Positions 1 through 12,700 of a stretch of DNA of 51,483 nucleotides are shown in pieces. Position 1 is the stretch's first letter. Each line of letters opens with the position of its first letter. A program made the position numbers and the translations under genes. Source of the DNA: a virus. The stretch is taken from positions 1 through 51,483 of the IMG/VR virus record IMGVR_UViG_3300033144_004572; one strand, written 5' to 3'. A model generated the notes under the pieces. The model saw nothing but the letters and a program-made list of their open reading frames with translations. It was not told the origin of the DNA and did no database searches.

Positions 1-384
1 GAGAGTGTTATTAGTGGTACATTTACTGGTAATGAGCCTGGTATAGCTTTAAGAGAGGGTATATTTGTAGGTGAGCAGGGCAAGGGAGTATTCAAGGTTC
101 TTGGTGCTATGGAGGGATTGGTAAGGGTCCAGGGTGCTAAGAAAGAAGTCGTTGAGAATCTTGCGTGGGGAGCTAAGCATTTTCCTGAACGTATCACTTA
201 TTGGCAGGAGGCTGTTAAAAGAGAAGAAAATGGCGATCCGTTTAATGTCACCAAGACAATGAGGATGCACTCTGATTGGATGAAGACAAAATATAAGTTG
301 CCGGATACTCCAAGAGGTATCAAGCAGTCTTTCAGAGATATAATTGCTACTTATGAGCCTTGGGTTTTAGAGAAAGAAAAAGAG
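1..384. repeat. Left copy of near-identical terminal repeat
   Basis: Aligned by eye without gaps to 51100-51483 (offset 51099). I count 16 mismatches in 384 bases. Most fall at third codon positions of the virion gene that crosses the ends, and the non-silent ones sit in four codons. This is what overlapping contig ends from two slightly different phage strains would look like. A genuine diverged duplication inside the gene is the alternative. Confidence 0.93.
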
Positions 385-732
385 CCGTCTGAAACAAAAG
401 CGTTACCAGCTGCGGGCGGGACTCTTAATAAGTATGATTATAAAATTCCTTTTGCTCCTGGTGGTGGTGGTACTGCTGGTGTTTCTCTTAGAGATATTGG
501 AAAGCCGTTTCAGTTTGTTGGGGAAGGAATGCAGTATATGGCTGGTGAAGGTAATTTGTGGAATAATCTGTTTGCTGGATCGGTGCCGTCATCTATGCCG
601 TCACTTGGTTGGGCGGCTGAGAATTTTAGGCCATATCCTTCACAAGAAGGAGCTAGTGCTGGATCGGCTTTAAGCCCAGAGATGCAATTACTTGAGGGGC
701 AAGCGACTATTCAGAACGAACTTGAGTATTAA
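1..732 (+). CDS. Internal virion protein, C-terminal part (gene continues from 50233 across the ends)
   Basis: The frame is open from base 1 and ends with TAA at 730-732; the first ATG in view (109) is internal. The same protein begins at 50233 at the other end of the window. Joining at the repeat gives about 532 residues. This part has a charged helical segment, then a Gly-rich stretch (around 430-480), then a Pro/Ser/Gly-rich tail. It lies directly upstream of the giant virion gene, after three other virion-block genes, so an internal or ejection protein role is inferred from position. No domain is recognised. Confidence 0.85.
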   Translation, partial: ESVISGTFTGNEPGIALREGIFVGEQGKGVFKVLGAMEGLVRVQGAKKEVVENLAWGAKHFPERITYWQEAVKREENGDPFNVTKTMRMHSDWMKTKYKLPDTPRGIKQSFRDIIATYEPWVLEKEKEPSETKALPAAGGTLNKYDYKIPFAPGGGGTAGVSLRDIGKPFQFVGEGMQYMAGEGNLWNNLFAGSVPSSMPSLGWAAENFRPYPSQEGASAGSALSPEMQLLEGQATIQNELEY

Positions 733-772
733 TTCCTATCCCGTCATAGAAAAGACGCAGTAGGGAGGAAAA

Positions 773-3700
773 GTGGTTTCAGTTAATGAGAATGTTTGGC
801 TGGAAAGAAGGAAGAAAGAGCTTAGAGAGAAGTTCAGGTATCAGGTCACTGATGAGAAGAGACTTGAGGCTCTTGTTACTAATCAAGCACAGGGAGAACT
901 ACAAGAGCTTTCCTCTGGTATAGGCACTCCACAGGACCAATTAAGGTTTCAAGCCACTGCACAGGGCATCTCTGTCCCAGCAGCGGCTTCTACGCCACAA
1001 GAGGGTATGTCCAGGGGTAATGTGACTCCGTTTGAGGCAGCTAATGATCTTGGGTTTGGCTGGCGATCGCCTCTTGAGTGGGCCAAGGGTATGGTCATGG
1101 AGCAGCCTTTAGGGGCTGAGACTAGACCGCAGTATGGCGTTGCTCGTCGTGAAGCGTATACCGGGTATCAAAATGAGAGTGATTGGAGTAGCGGTAGTAG
1201 GGCTACTGATGCGGCTTTAAACTTCATGTGGAACTTCTATGATACCTTTACTGTATTCGGCGGTCCCATTCAGAAGTTCATAGAGAAGAAGACAAATCTG
1301 AACGTATATCCCGATTGGACAGAGAATGTTCAGGATAGTCTTGTCAGGTCAGCTGGGCTGGTGGGTGGCGCTGCAGGATTGATTCTGCCGATGATGGCTA
1401 CAGCCGGTACTCATACTGCTGTTGCTGGTGGAGTAACTGCGGCTACTAAGTGGGGTACGCTGGGAAAAGTCCTCCGTATGTCGCCAATGCAGAAACTATT
1501 TGGTCTTGGCCGTAAGATTGCTCCAAAGGTTACTGCTGGAGTCATTCAGAAGGGTCTAAAGAAGACAGGGATAGAAGTAGCAAAGGCCGGTACTACTCAA
1601 CGATTTGTTGGTGAGGTCACAGGAAAGGCTATAGGCAAGAAGGCTACAGAAGGAGCCTCTAAGAGCTATGGTAGATTACTCAGTGATATAGTCTGGGGAG
1701 CTAAAGAGAAGCAGGTAATAAAGAGACTTGCTCATAAAGATACTTATGCTCAGGCTATGGAGGCGGCAAAGACATTTGCGAAGCGTGGAGTAGGCCAAGA
1801 GATCAAGCTGATGAAATCTAAGGGAATAAAGATTCCTGGGCTTGCTGCTGAAAACATAGATAATATTATAGAATCAGCTTTTAAGACACGCACATATGAT
1901 AAGGTCATGGATTTTGCTACCAGTAGGCTTGGTAAGCAGGCTCTTGGAATGATCGATCATGGTCTGGCTACTGGATTTGCTATGGCGATGCATGGTGGAG
2001 CTAAGTCTGCGGCAGAGTTGACAGCAGCGGAAGTCCCCATAAGTTCTCAGGTGCCTATAATCGCTAATACAGCACTATCATCCTTGGGTACAGGGATGAT
2101 GTTCTCGGTGATAGGGCAGATCCCTAATTTTGGTAAGGGTAGTGGTGGGGATGCTCTAGGCACTGTTCTAAGAGGACTTGGGCTTACGAATAAAGCAGCA
2201 GGTAAATTTACACAGCGTCTAGCTACCACCAAGCGTGCTCTAGGCAGCGGACTCAAACCTTCTGATATTGCTAAAAAGCAGATAGCAGGGATGACTGGTA
2301 CTCCGGCAGACGCTATGGATAAAGGGGCGTGGTGGTTCCCGAATAAAGAGAAGCTTCTGAAAACTGCTGCTGGTAGAGCGAAGATCGAGAATTGGGCTGA
2401 TTATATCAAGAAGGAGATTCTAACAGGCAGGAGTCCTATAGTCGGGAAGTCAAGCGGGCAGTTTCAGAATATTATCAAGGATGTGCGCCGGCCTGGGATG
2501 ATAAGTAAGCTGGCAGATGAGGTAGAGCAGTGGCAGCATCTTCATCGTATGTCGCTTATTAGGCATGGAGCTACTGGAACCTTGCAGGACTTTGGGTCTG
2601 CGCTTCCTCGTATGCTTGCAGGTTCGGTGTTGATGCACGCTCCTGAGATCATAAAAGACAGGGAATTTATAGAAGAGCATCCAGAAGACTTTCTTCATGG
2701 TATGCTTATGACCGCATATTTCACCAGATCTCCATCTAATCCTTATACTCAGATTCTAAAGACAGAGAATGGATTTAAGAATCGTGATCTTGAGTACGCA
2801 AGAAAGACGCTGCATTACACTGGTCTGTTTTTTCCTGAAGTATTTAGGAATGAGGATTTCGCTAAGTGGGCTGCGAGATATTCTAACGGTACTATCGTTG
2901 GAAAGGATATGTCACAGGATGCAAGAGCGCAGGAGATCCTTGATGTAATAGAGATTGCTTCTGGAGATAAGACAAAGCTTGGTAGTGAGACTATCAGGAT
3001 GCAGATGATAGAGACTGAGAAAGATATAGCTGCCACGCAGAAGAAAGAGACTTTTCTTAGGCGTAAGAAGAAGACTGCTCTTACATATAGCACTCTTAGA
3101 GATTCGCTTTTGAATAAGCAGGCAAGATTAGAGAAGGAAGATAAGAAACTTTCAGAGCATGATCAGGCGAGGCTAAAGAAATATGAAGCGGGAGTTACTT
3201 CTGCTAAGGGTGAGTTCATGGATGAGTACGGCAAGCCTGTCGTTGCAGAAGTAGAAGAAGAAATCTCTCTTTCCGGAGATGCCCTCGCTAATCATTATCT
3301 AAGTACTGAGGGCAAAAGATGGGCTTTCAATCGTACTATGGATGCTATCGATGGTCTAAGGGGTCCAAGAGCTCGAGGCGGCAGCAGGTTGGTGGATACG
3401 AGCAGATGGAGCGATAGTCAACGATGGAGAGTTTATACGGCTCTTCAGGAGCACTTCGGGACTACTGGCATACTTAATCCGAATATGGTGACTGATGTGG
3501 TCGATGCTGCTGTAGTGGATAATGATGTGCTGACTATGCGTTCTATTATGTATGACTCTGTTATGGGTACACACAATGAAATGAATGAGCGTTCTTACAG
3601 AGTTAGTAATCCTTCAAGAATAGTAGTGACTGGAGATAAGCTTGGGCTCACTCTTGAGGACTACGAGAATATGGCTACGCATAACGAGTTCCTTGGATAT

Positions 3701-6700
3701 TTTGCTGTTAATGGTGGTCCTGAGTTTCTTGCTGGTTCTAGGCAGATACTTACAGAAGAGAAAATAGCTCAGTATAAGGCTGAGGGAATAGAACTTGCTG
3801 CTCAAGTCGGGCAGCCCGATAGTCCTGTCCGTCATATAAAGACAAAGGCTGATCTTGAGGCTTTCCGGTTGGCGTGGGCTGGTGGATATGATCATAAGAC
3901 AAAGAAGCATGTCCCTGGTTTTTGGGATGGAGCTATGCAGAGATGGGAAAAGTTCTCGGGGGCTCCTGGTGAGACATTAAGAGAACATACAGTCAGAGAG
4001 TATCTTGTTAATAGAGCTGCTTATGGTTCTGTTGTGTGGAGCAGGCTTTTTCATACCGGAGAGATAGAACGAATACCAGTTATTATAGACAAAGCCGCTA
4101 AGGAACAAGCTGGGACATTTTATGCTGATAGTCAGAAGATCCCAACTGCTAGTGTTTCTGATTTTAGAGGGTTGTTTCTTGAGTCTGGCATAGTTCCTGG
4201 TACTGGTAAGAGGAAGATCGTCAGGAATATTCCTAATTATGAAGATCTGCCTAAAGAGTTTCGCAATACTTTGCCAGGATTACCAGATGGTACTGATCAA
4301 TATTATCTGACAAAGAAGGGTAGATGGGAAATACTACAGTCTTATGTAGATACACTGCCGTTTCTTATTGATAATTATGATAGGGGTTCAAAGGAACAGT
4401 TTACAAAGACAGAGTTCAGTGGACCTGAGATGGATTCAGTTAAGAATCTTTTAAATCTTATGCAGAATACAGGGCTGGCTCTACCGCCATCTCATTATAA
4501 AGAAGTACGCAACCATGTGCTTCGCAAAAGATACTCTGGAGCTTCCAATGAAGAGATAGCGTTTTTGTCTGCCTCAGATGAGCTTGGAGCTTTTGATTTC
4601 TTTAGTGGTCTGTATAAAATCCCAGGTGAGATAGGATTTAAGAAGGGCAAGGGGTTGGCAGGAGAGACAGTATTTGCCAATTTGAAGAAGACTGCGTTTT
4701 ATAAATCTGAGGCTGGACAAGAGATGCTGAGAACGCTTCAGAGTCTTTATGACAGAGGAATCATACAGGGAATTGAGGGCGGTGAGGGCGATATAATCTT
4801 AAAGGATACGTTTGGTAAAGAAGGTGGGTTAAAGCTCAATGGTGAGGAAGCATTTCAGTATCTTACAAGTGTGTTTAGAGCTCAGGGGGTAGTTGCTAGT
4901 AGAACGGCTGAACAAGTTACTGAAGATCTAATAAAGAAGCTTAATACAAAAGAGCTTCGTGAGAGCAATAAAGACTTGGCTGATTTTATGACTAACGATA
5001 TAGCTAAAATAGCTAAGGGTAACCCCAAGCAGACTTATAAGTTTATCAGAATACTCGAGCAAGAGGGTGTTATAAAAACTGTGTCTCCTGATGGTATTTA
5101 TGATGAGATAGCAGCTGAGAAGTTACTTACTCCCAGAATGAGAGAAAGAATGGAATCCTTCGTGTTGGGTTCTACTCTTAGGAATTTTGATAAAGCTACT
5201 GATGTCGAGGTACAGGAAAATATAGATATTGTTAATGAGTTCATGGGTAAGGTAGTAGCTAAAAGTAAGAAGGGATTTCAAGTACCGATATCACGATTTA
5301 TAGAAGAGTCTGGTATCCCAGATAATATTCTGACTGATGTAGTGATGGAGACTAGAGATGGCAAACTTATAAAAGATGGTCTTTCTCTTAGGGATTATAT
5401 ATTTGATCGTACTGTGGCCCGTGAGGGTGATCCTAAGACCGGAGAGTATCATAGTGTCCCTGGTCTTGCTAAGGCCGGGAACCAATATCTTTCTAGTCTT
5501 AATGGTAGTAAGTGGCATTCGATTCATTATCAGCTTAAGAATCTTCGAGAGGTGGAAGAGATAAAGTTTTCTAAAGGTACAGAGATTCTTAAGGATGGAG
5601 AAGATTTTGTAGAACTGGAGCCTCATAACAGAGTGGTAAGTAGTAAGACGAGAGTATACGGGAGTAGGCTTATAGATGAATTTTCTGCAGACGGCTTACG
5701 GTTTGTGAATCTAGGCGGTAAGATATCTACAGACAGAATTAAGAAGCCCTACAACCAGATGGCTGCATATGAAGAAGTCGAGTTTAACGCTGATCCCAAT
5801 CGTAGTTATGATGAGCTTATTAATCTCTATGATAGGACGTTTGATAGTCAAAAGATAGAAACTGTCAAGAGAGGCCGGCATGGGATTGCTGAACGTGGAG
5901 AGCTCAATGATATCTATGTTCCCATAGGTCCAAGTGGTAAGGACAGGGGATTTATGCTGGTGCTGCCCAGGGTAGGTGGCAAGGGAAGTGAATATGAGGC
6001 GTTCTACGGCAAAATGAGGGAGATTCATAGTAAGCTCTCAGAGATCAGGAATAAGATATCTGTGGATAAGGGATTAGAAGATAGTTGGGCCGGCAGAGAT
6101 GTTGAACTTCCTGGTATGGCTGATTCAATGCTGAAAGTATTTGAGAAGTTAGCTGATCCTGCTGTTATTGATCGGGCTCTTGCTGGTAAGTCTATTGCTA
6201 AGCTTGGAGTGGGCAAGAGCGCCATGCTTCATGCCATGCAGCTCTATGCTATCTCGAAGTCGTTTGGGATAGAGGCTTTCGATCAATTATATGAAGCCGA
6301 GAAAGAGCAGATATCGCTTCCTCATGGAGAGAAGAGTTCTAAGAAGGAAGCCATAGTAAAGGCTATATCAAAGTACTCGCACCAGATGACTAATATTAAA
6401 GCATCTCCGATTTTGGCTGAGACTTGGGATGTTTTAAAGAATGAGGCGAATGCTAAGGATCTGCATGGACCACAGCTTGAGGGAGATTATTTTCGCATAG
6501 CTGTTTTTGATGATAGCAAGAAGCCCTTGAAAAAGGGAGAAGAGTTCAACGGTCAAATAATGGGATCTGAGAGGGTGCTATATGGTTCGTCAAGAGGGTT
6601 TGGTGCCGATAGGATTCATCCACTGCAGAAGACTAATATAGTTACCAATGCTGCTTACGGAGAAGATGGAGCGACGTTTTCTATGTTGACGAAAGATTCT

Positions 6701-9700
6701 GTGCAATATGTCAGCAGTATTCAGGGTAGGTTTAATCAGTATGGAGTGGAGTATTTTGTGCCTGTATCAGCTCTCAAGTGGCCTACAAGTGGTAGTGTTA
6801 AAGAAGGGATGCTGACGATAGATGATATTGTAGGCAGTACGACTGGAAAGCCTAAGATATTTAAGATCCCTGTAAAAGATTTCCGCATGACGATGATGGG
6901 AGAAAACGAGAGTACGCAAGGCAATATCAGTCAGTACCAAGAGAACGGATTTACTGGTAAGGCTGCTGCTGAGTTCAGAGAGCAGTTTGCTCCCGATAGT
7001 GATAATGATTCTGGGTATAAGGCTTATCGTGGAATGCAGAAGCTCTTGAGTGCTGCGTATACGGGTGATACTGGTGCTGTAAGAGCCGCCAATGTCATGA
7101 TAAGGACATTTTATGGCATAAGTGAGCAGCAGGGGATATATGAAGATCCTACATTTGATGCTATTCATAAGAATCATATCTTCTCATCTCTTGATGCTAA
7201 CCCTATGGATGGGGAGTATAAGGCCAAGACAATAGGCTTTATAGATTCAAGAGTCATGAAGAGTCATATTCTTAAAAGACCTGATTCTGGTGCTCGTAAT
7301 GTCAAGATGCAGGTTTCATATCGAGATAGAGATGAAGCATGGGCTATGGGTACTCCAGACAAGCTTTCCTTTCGTGGAGAGAAGGGAGAGAGGCTTGGGG
7401 GCATAGGTACATCTCTGGGCTCTGGTTATGATATTGATATTCCGTTGCATGAGAACACTCAGTTTGCTGTTTATGATAAGGGGGCAGATACATGGGTCAT
7501 GGATACTGGCAGCGGTAAAGAATCTTTTGTAAAAATGGCTTCATCGTTGGTGAAGGGTGGCAAGAGACAGTTCAGTATGGCCTTTCAGAAGCATCTGGTA
7601 AATGAAGGTGTGGCAATTAATAATCCTACTGGTGTAGCTGCTGAGATGAAGAAATTCATGATCAGTAAGGGACCAAATAACATCCTTCTGCCCAGCACAG
7701 CATCTACAGAGGGTAGATTCTACGATATGATGGATTGGATGTTTGCCGGCACTGAACGCTTGCCTGATGGAAATGAGAGACTGCTGAAATCCTATGATTA
7801 TGGAGATGGAACACTTAAGAGAGGTGGGAACAAAATAGGTATAGTCTCGACTTGGCAGCGTACTCCAGGGTTCAAGGTCAACGATGCGGTACTATCCGTG
7901 AAAGAGGGGCTGTTGCCGAGATCTCATGGTAATGTCGGGATGCTCAATAGACATGATTTTGAGATCAGGTCTGAGGGTGATTGGGATTATGATGCGATGA
8001 CATATATGAATCATCTTGGTCCTGAAATCGTTAAGCAGCTCATACGTAATTCAGATGTAAAGGCATCTATAGACATTGATGCTCATAAGGATGCTTCCTA
8101 CTTTGATACAAACATGAAGCTAGGCAATCTGAAGGATTGGATGATACAGAAGCATCATGAGCATAAGGCGCAGGGTTTTGTTGGTCATGCTCAGAGATTA
8201 AATCAATCTTATAATCATGTGCTCAAGGCTCAGAAGTATCACGGTTGGACAGGCGAGGATGGGAAGAAATACTTTGTTGGTCCGAAGTATCGTAGTCAGC
8301 AGGAGATGATAGATGACGATACTCATCTTGATATTCCTGCTTACATACAGATCTTTACTGACTCAGCCGGCAAGAAATTGAGTAAGGCTACGTATAGCGA
8401 GTCATGGAAGAAGGCTATTTATAACAAGATGTTCGCTGTGTATGGAGAGAAGAACGGTCTGCCTGATTTTTCTAACGAGCTATCTCTGGTAGATAAGCCT
8501 AATTTTCATACTCAGGTAGAGTTGATGATGGGTCCGTACAATGATCTCAGTGCAGCCCTTAAGCCAGCGTCTAAGCGTGGTTATAAAAATGTCTTGGATG
8601 CCACAAGGACATACGCTTCGAGAGCGTGGGGGCTCGAGAAGAATAAGAATCAAGCTGAATCCACCAGTATGAATCGCTACATACTCTCGAGACTTAATAA
8701 ATGGTCTGACCGATCGCTCCAGCGAGAGTTTCTAATGTCGGTGGCTTCTGATAAAGAGGCTATGGCAGAGGATTTTGGGAAGTATTATGGATCGGGGAGA
8801 AAACTTAAGACTGATAAGGGTGGTAAGTGGGGTAATATTTGGGCAAGGATGATGAAGAACATCGATATGTCCAAATCCATAGAGTTCACTCTTAATCCTG
8901 AGTATATGTCTGTACGAGAGAAGATAGCTCAGAGGGTCAATGAGGACAGCCTGATACTTCATCCTGATAAATATGAGGGTATAGCAAAGCATGAGATAGA
9001 GTCTTTATCTGTACTCAATGATTATACGCAGCAGTTAGGCGGTCTGCCCTCTAACAAGGCTATAGGGGATATTGGGAGATCGCTCTATAGCTGGAAAGAG
9101 AATCAGGCAGTAGGGATCATGGAAGAAGCTGTAGCAGACAGGGATAGGATAGAGTTAGAACTGGCAGAATACGCTAATCAGAACCTTACTACGGCAGATG
9201 TAAGGGTTAGGGGCGCCAGGGCTGAGAGAGATTCGTTGAACAAGTATATATCAAGAGCACAAAGAAAGGTCACGCAGAGTAGGTGGGCTGATAAGTCTGA
9301 GCGATTTATTCTGAATGATGGTAAAAAGGGTGTTCCTGGTAGAGTGAAAACGATGAATGATAATGACGTCATCAATCGTTATATTGGTCACCTGTCTTAC
9401 GAGAAGCTTAAGGGTACATTGGCAGAGGGACAGGATTCCGGAACGGTAGCACAGCTTGTTAATGAAGCTGATGATCTCAATAAGAAGTTCACAGGTATGC
9501 TCGCAGGTTCTTTTAAATCTGGTAAGGGCAAGGTATTTTATAAATTAGGAGACAATAAAGGTGTCTACGGGGATTTGACAAAGGATGTGGTCAATAGGGC
9601 AGAAGCGGTCCTTACTGAGCAATTTGTGAATAAATGGGAAGGCATGGGATTGGGGCAACTTGCTGCATTAGCAGTAGCTTCCAGACGTTCTAATGATATT

Positions 9701-12700
9701 GAGGGCTGGTGGAGGCTCAATATCAAAGAGAAGGGGGCAGATAAGGCTGATATGCCTGTATATAAGGGAGCAAGGCTCAAGGCTCTACGTCACCTCAGTA
9801 AGCAGAATTTGGGTGCTCTGGCGCAGATAAGGGCTGTAGTGAGGCATTCTATCAGTGGGCAGACGCCGGAGGCTTCTATGGCCCTTTTTGCAGGGGATAG
9901 AGAGAACGCAGCTTCTCTTCTGGGTAGGTCTGGACATCCTTGGATGCCTACAGAGAGTACTTCTGCTAATGTGGGAGTAAGGGAAGCTCTTAATAGACAG
10001 ATGATTACTGGAGATGCGGGTATGCCGGTACGGGTAGTCAGGGGTCCGTCACCGCCTATTGTAGCTATGGATCCATCAGAATATCTGATAGTTAAGGTGA
10101 AAAAGAATCAGTGGGAAGTGACTTCTGCTGGTAGGCTTATGGAGATCCTGATGGAGAATGATCGATATACCTATAAGACAGCTAGTCAGATAGTCTCAAT
10201 GGCTTCGCTCAATAAGAATAAAGGACTCGATCTTACGAATGTAGATCCCAGCCATCCTCTGTCTGAGGTAGCTGCAGTATATATAGAGACTGCTAAGGCT
10301 CATCTGCCTACGTATGATGTAGATGATCAAAGGCTTATGACAAAATGGGTAAGGAACCTTGAGAAACAACCGAAGAACAATCCGTTATTCACTACAGTAA
10401 CCAGTGCATTTCGTAGAGATGCGCTCAGAAACAGTGGACCTTCTGAGGGGCCATCCGGTAAGGGTGCAATGCTACCTCCTTCAGACCTCCCTCCTGTCTC
10501 TGGCGGCGAAGGCACTACGGGTGGTCCTTCAGATAAATCTAAGGGGTATGTCAGACCCCCTCCTATTCCTGGCGGTAGTATAACAGCAGAAGAAAAGCAG
10601 ATGGTTACTACTAGGCTGAACAGGCTTATAAAAGAGTGGAGCGCACCAGATGGTAGAGTGAAAGAGATGTATGGAGGTAAGTGGGATATAGAATCATGGG
10701 CAAGACGAGTGCTTATGAAGGATCTTGATGCGAATGTGATGAATGTTAAAGATATTGCTGTGCTTGAGACTGCATTCGAGAGATTAAAGACAGGGATAAC
10801 TCGTAGAGAGAGGATGGGTAAGGGTGTGGTGTGGAAGGTTGCGAAGAAGTTGTTCCCGTCAACAGGAGCTACTGCCGATGACGCTGAGTCAGGGCAGATG
10901 GCTAAGGATGTCGAGCATCAGGAGTTTGTTAGGCAGAATTGGGAGACTGTATACGCCAGAGATATAAATAATGTCTCTACTAATCTTGATAAGCTTTATA
11001 AGATGCTTGGCTATTCCACTAAAGCTAATAAGGCAGCTACAGAACTTGGTGTTCTCGAGGAAAAACAGAGTGTTTTGGCTAAGAAAATACAGAATAAAGA
11101 AAGAGCTCACAGGCTTCGTGGTACTAATCCTGCCAAGGATCAGGCTCTTAAGGAATTGATGGCGAAGAAGACTAAGGCTGATGATACTCTCTTGGCTTTT
11201 ACTGAAGGTGAAAGTCCTGGGGGGATAAAGAACGCTGATGTAAACAATGTCAATCACGCTGTAGTGGCACTTGTAGAATCTATCCAAGAGATGAAGGGGG
11301 ATACTATAGTATGGAATCCTAAGAGGCAGGATGTAGTAGATAGTATTCTTGGGAATAGAAAGATGGGTACAAAGGGTGTCTTCTCGCACGCAGAGTTTGA
11401 GCTAGTCGAATCCACAAAGTCAGTACATAAGTTCTTTAAGAGTCTGTATCCTGTAGTTGAAAAGGGATTCAAGGATTATAAAGAGCTGATGGGAATACGA
11501 TTTGATCAAACAGAAGTAACCACTACTGTCGATGATATGATGAAACAGTTCTTATTGGGATCAGTAGACGGGTACTTTCCTAAGTTCAATAGTAATTTCC
11601 TTCATGATGCCGCTTGGATATCTGATTTTGTAGGCTCGACTACTGACATGGGATATCTGGATATTATAAAAGGTACTGCTCTTGATTTTACTGGCGGTAA
11701 GGGAACGCAGAATATCGTGCATAGAGTCGGGAGCGAAGAATACAGCAAGAATCCTCTTATGGTGATGACAAGGTATGCTAATAATGCGGTGATGTTTGCT
11801 TATAAGAATGCTCTTGAACTTCAATTTACTAAGACTATTGGTAGGTTAAATACTAGGATCTTTAATGATCCTGATTTTAATCATAAGAAATTCGAGAAGC
11901 AGACTAAGAATATGATACAGTATATAGAGGATCTACGAAAGACTACTGTATCTATGGATGAGGGTAGTGAATTTCTCAATAAGGCTTCAAGATATATACG
12001 TGGGATAGAGTTGGTATCAAAGCTTGGGTTCAGGCTTAGTACTCCTATGCGTAACATTACTCAGATAGCTGCTGGTATGGCTGCTACTGGTGTAAGAGAT
12101 ACTATCACGGCTCTTAAGTGGGCAAAGACGCAGGAAGGGCAGGATTTTCTAGGGGAGGTTATTGCTAAGGGTGGAGTAGGAGACATTGAATCTCTTACTA
12201 CAAGTCAGAAGATGCAGTCTATGTATACCGGAGAGAATCCTTTCGGTGATAAGATCGATCGTACTTTTAATAAGCTCATTAGCAAGATGCTTATTCCTCT
12301 GCAGAAGATGCCGATTGTCGGAGAGCATGATGCCAGGACGATGCTTAGAACTGTTGTGCTTCATAATGTCTATAAGCAGATGAATGGAGATCCTTATTGG
12401 AATTATGTGTTTGAGACTAGGCAATTCAGTCCCAGGATGCTAAAGGCATACCCAGAGTTGGAACAGTTTATAGATATAGGTGCAGATGGGAAGATGCAGA
12501 ATGAGGGAGAGTGGGGTAAGGTCTGGAAGCAACAGATGTTTAATTTTATGAGGTATCAGGGTGAGCATCTGGCTTCTGAAGTAATCAGTAATATTCATTT
12601 TGGATATAGCATGGGGTCAAGAGCAGAAGCCTTACGTACACCTATTGGTGCGATGATGCTGCAGCTTAAACACTTCTCGATGAAGAACGCTGAGATGTGG

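Noticed and set aside
5869-5895. KRGRHG in the giant protein as the RNA polymerase beta 'GRHGNKG' motif
   Set aside because: Only three or four residues match and the surrounding sequence does not; not used as support for the polymerase idea.
10889-11389. 166-codon minus-strand open frame inside the giant gene
   Set aside because: Codon-biased plus-strand genes often leave long antisense frames. No ribosome binding site or recognisable protein.
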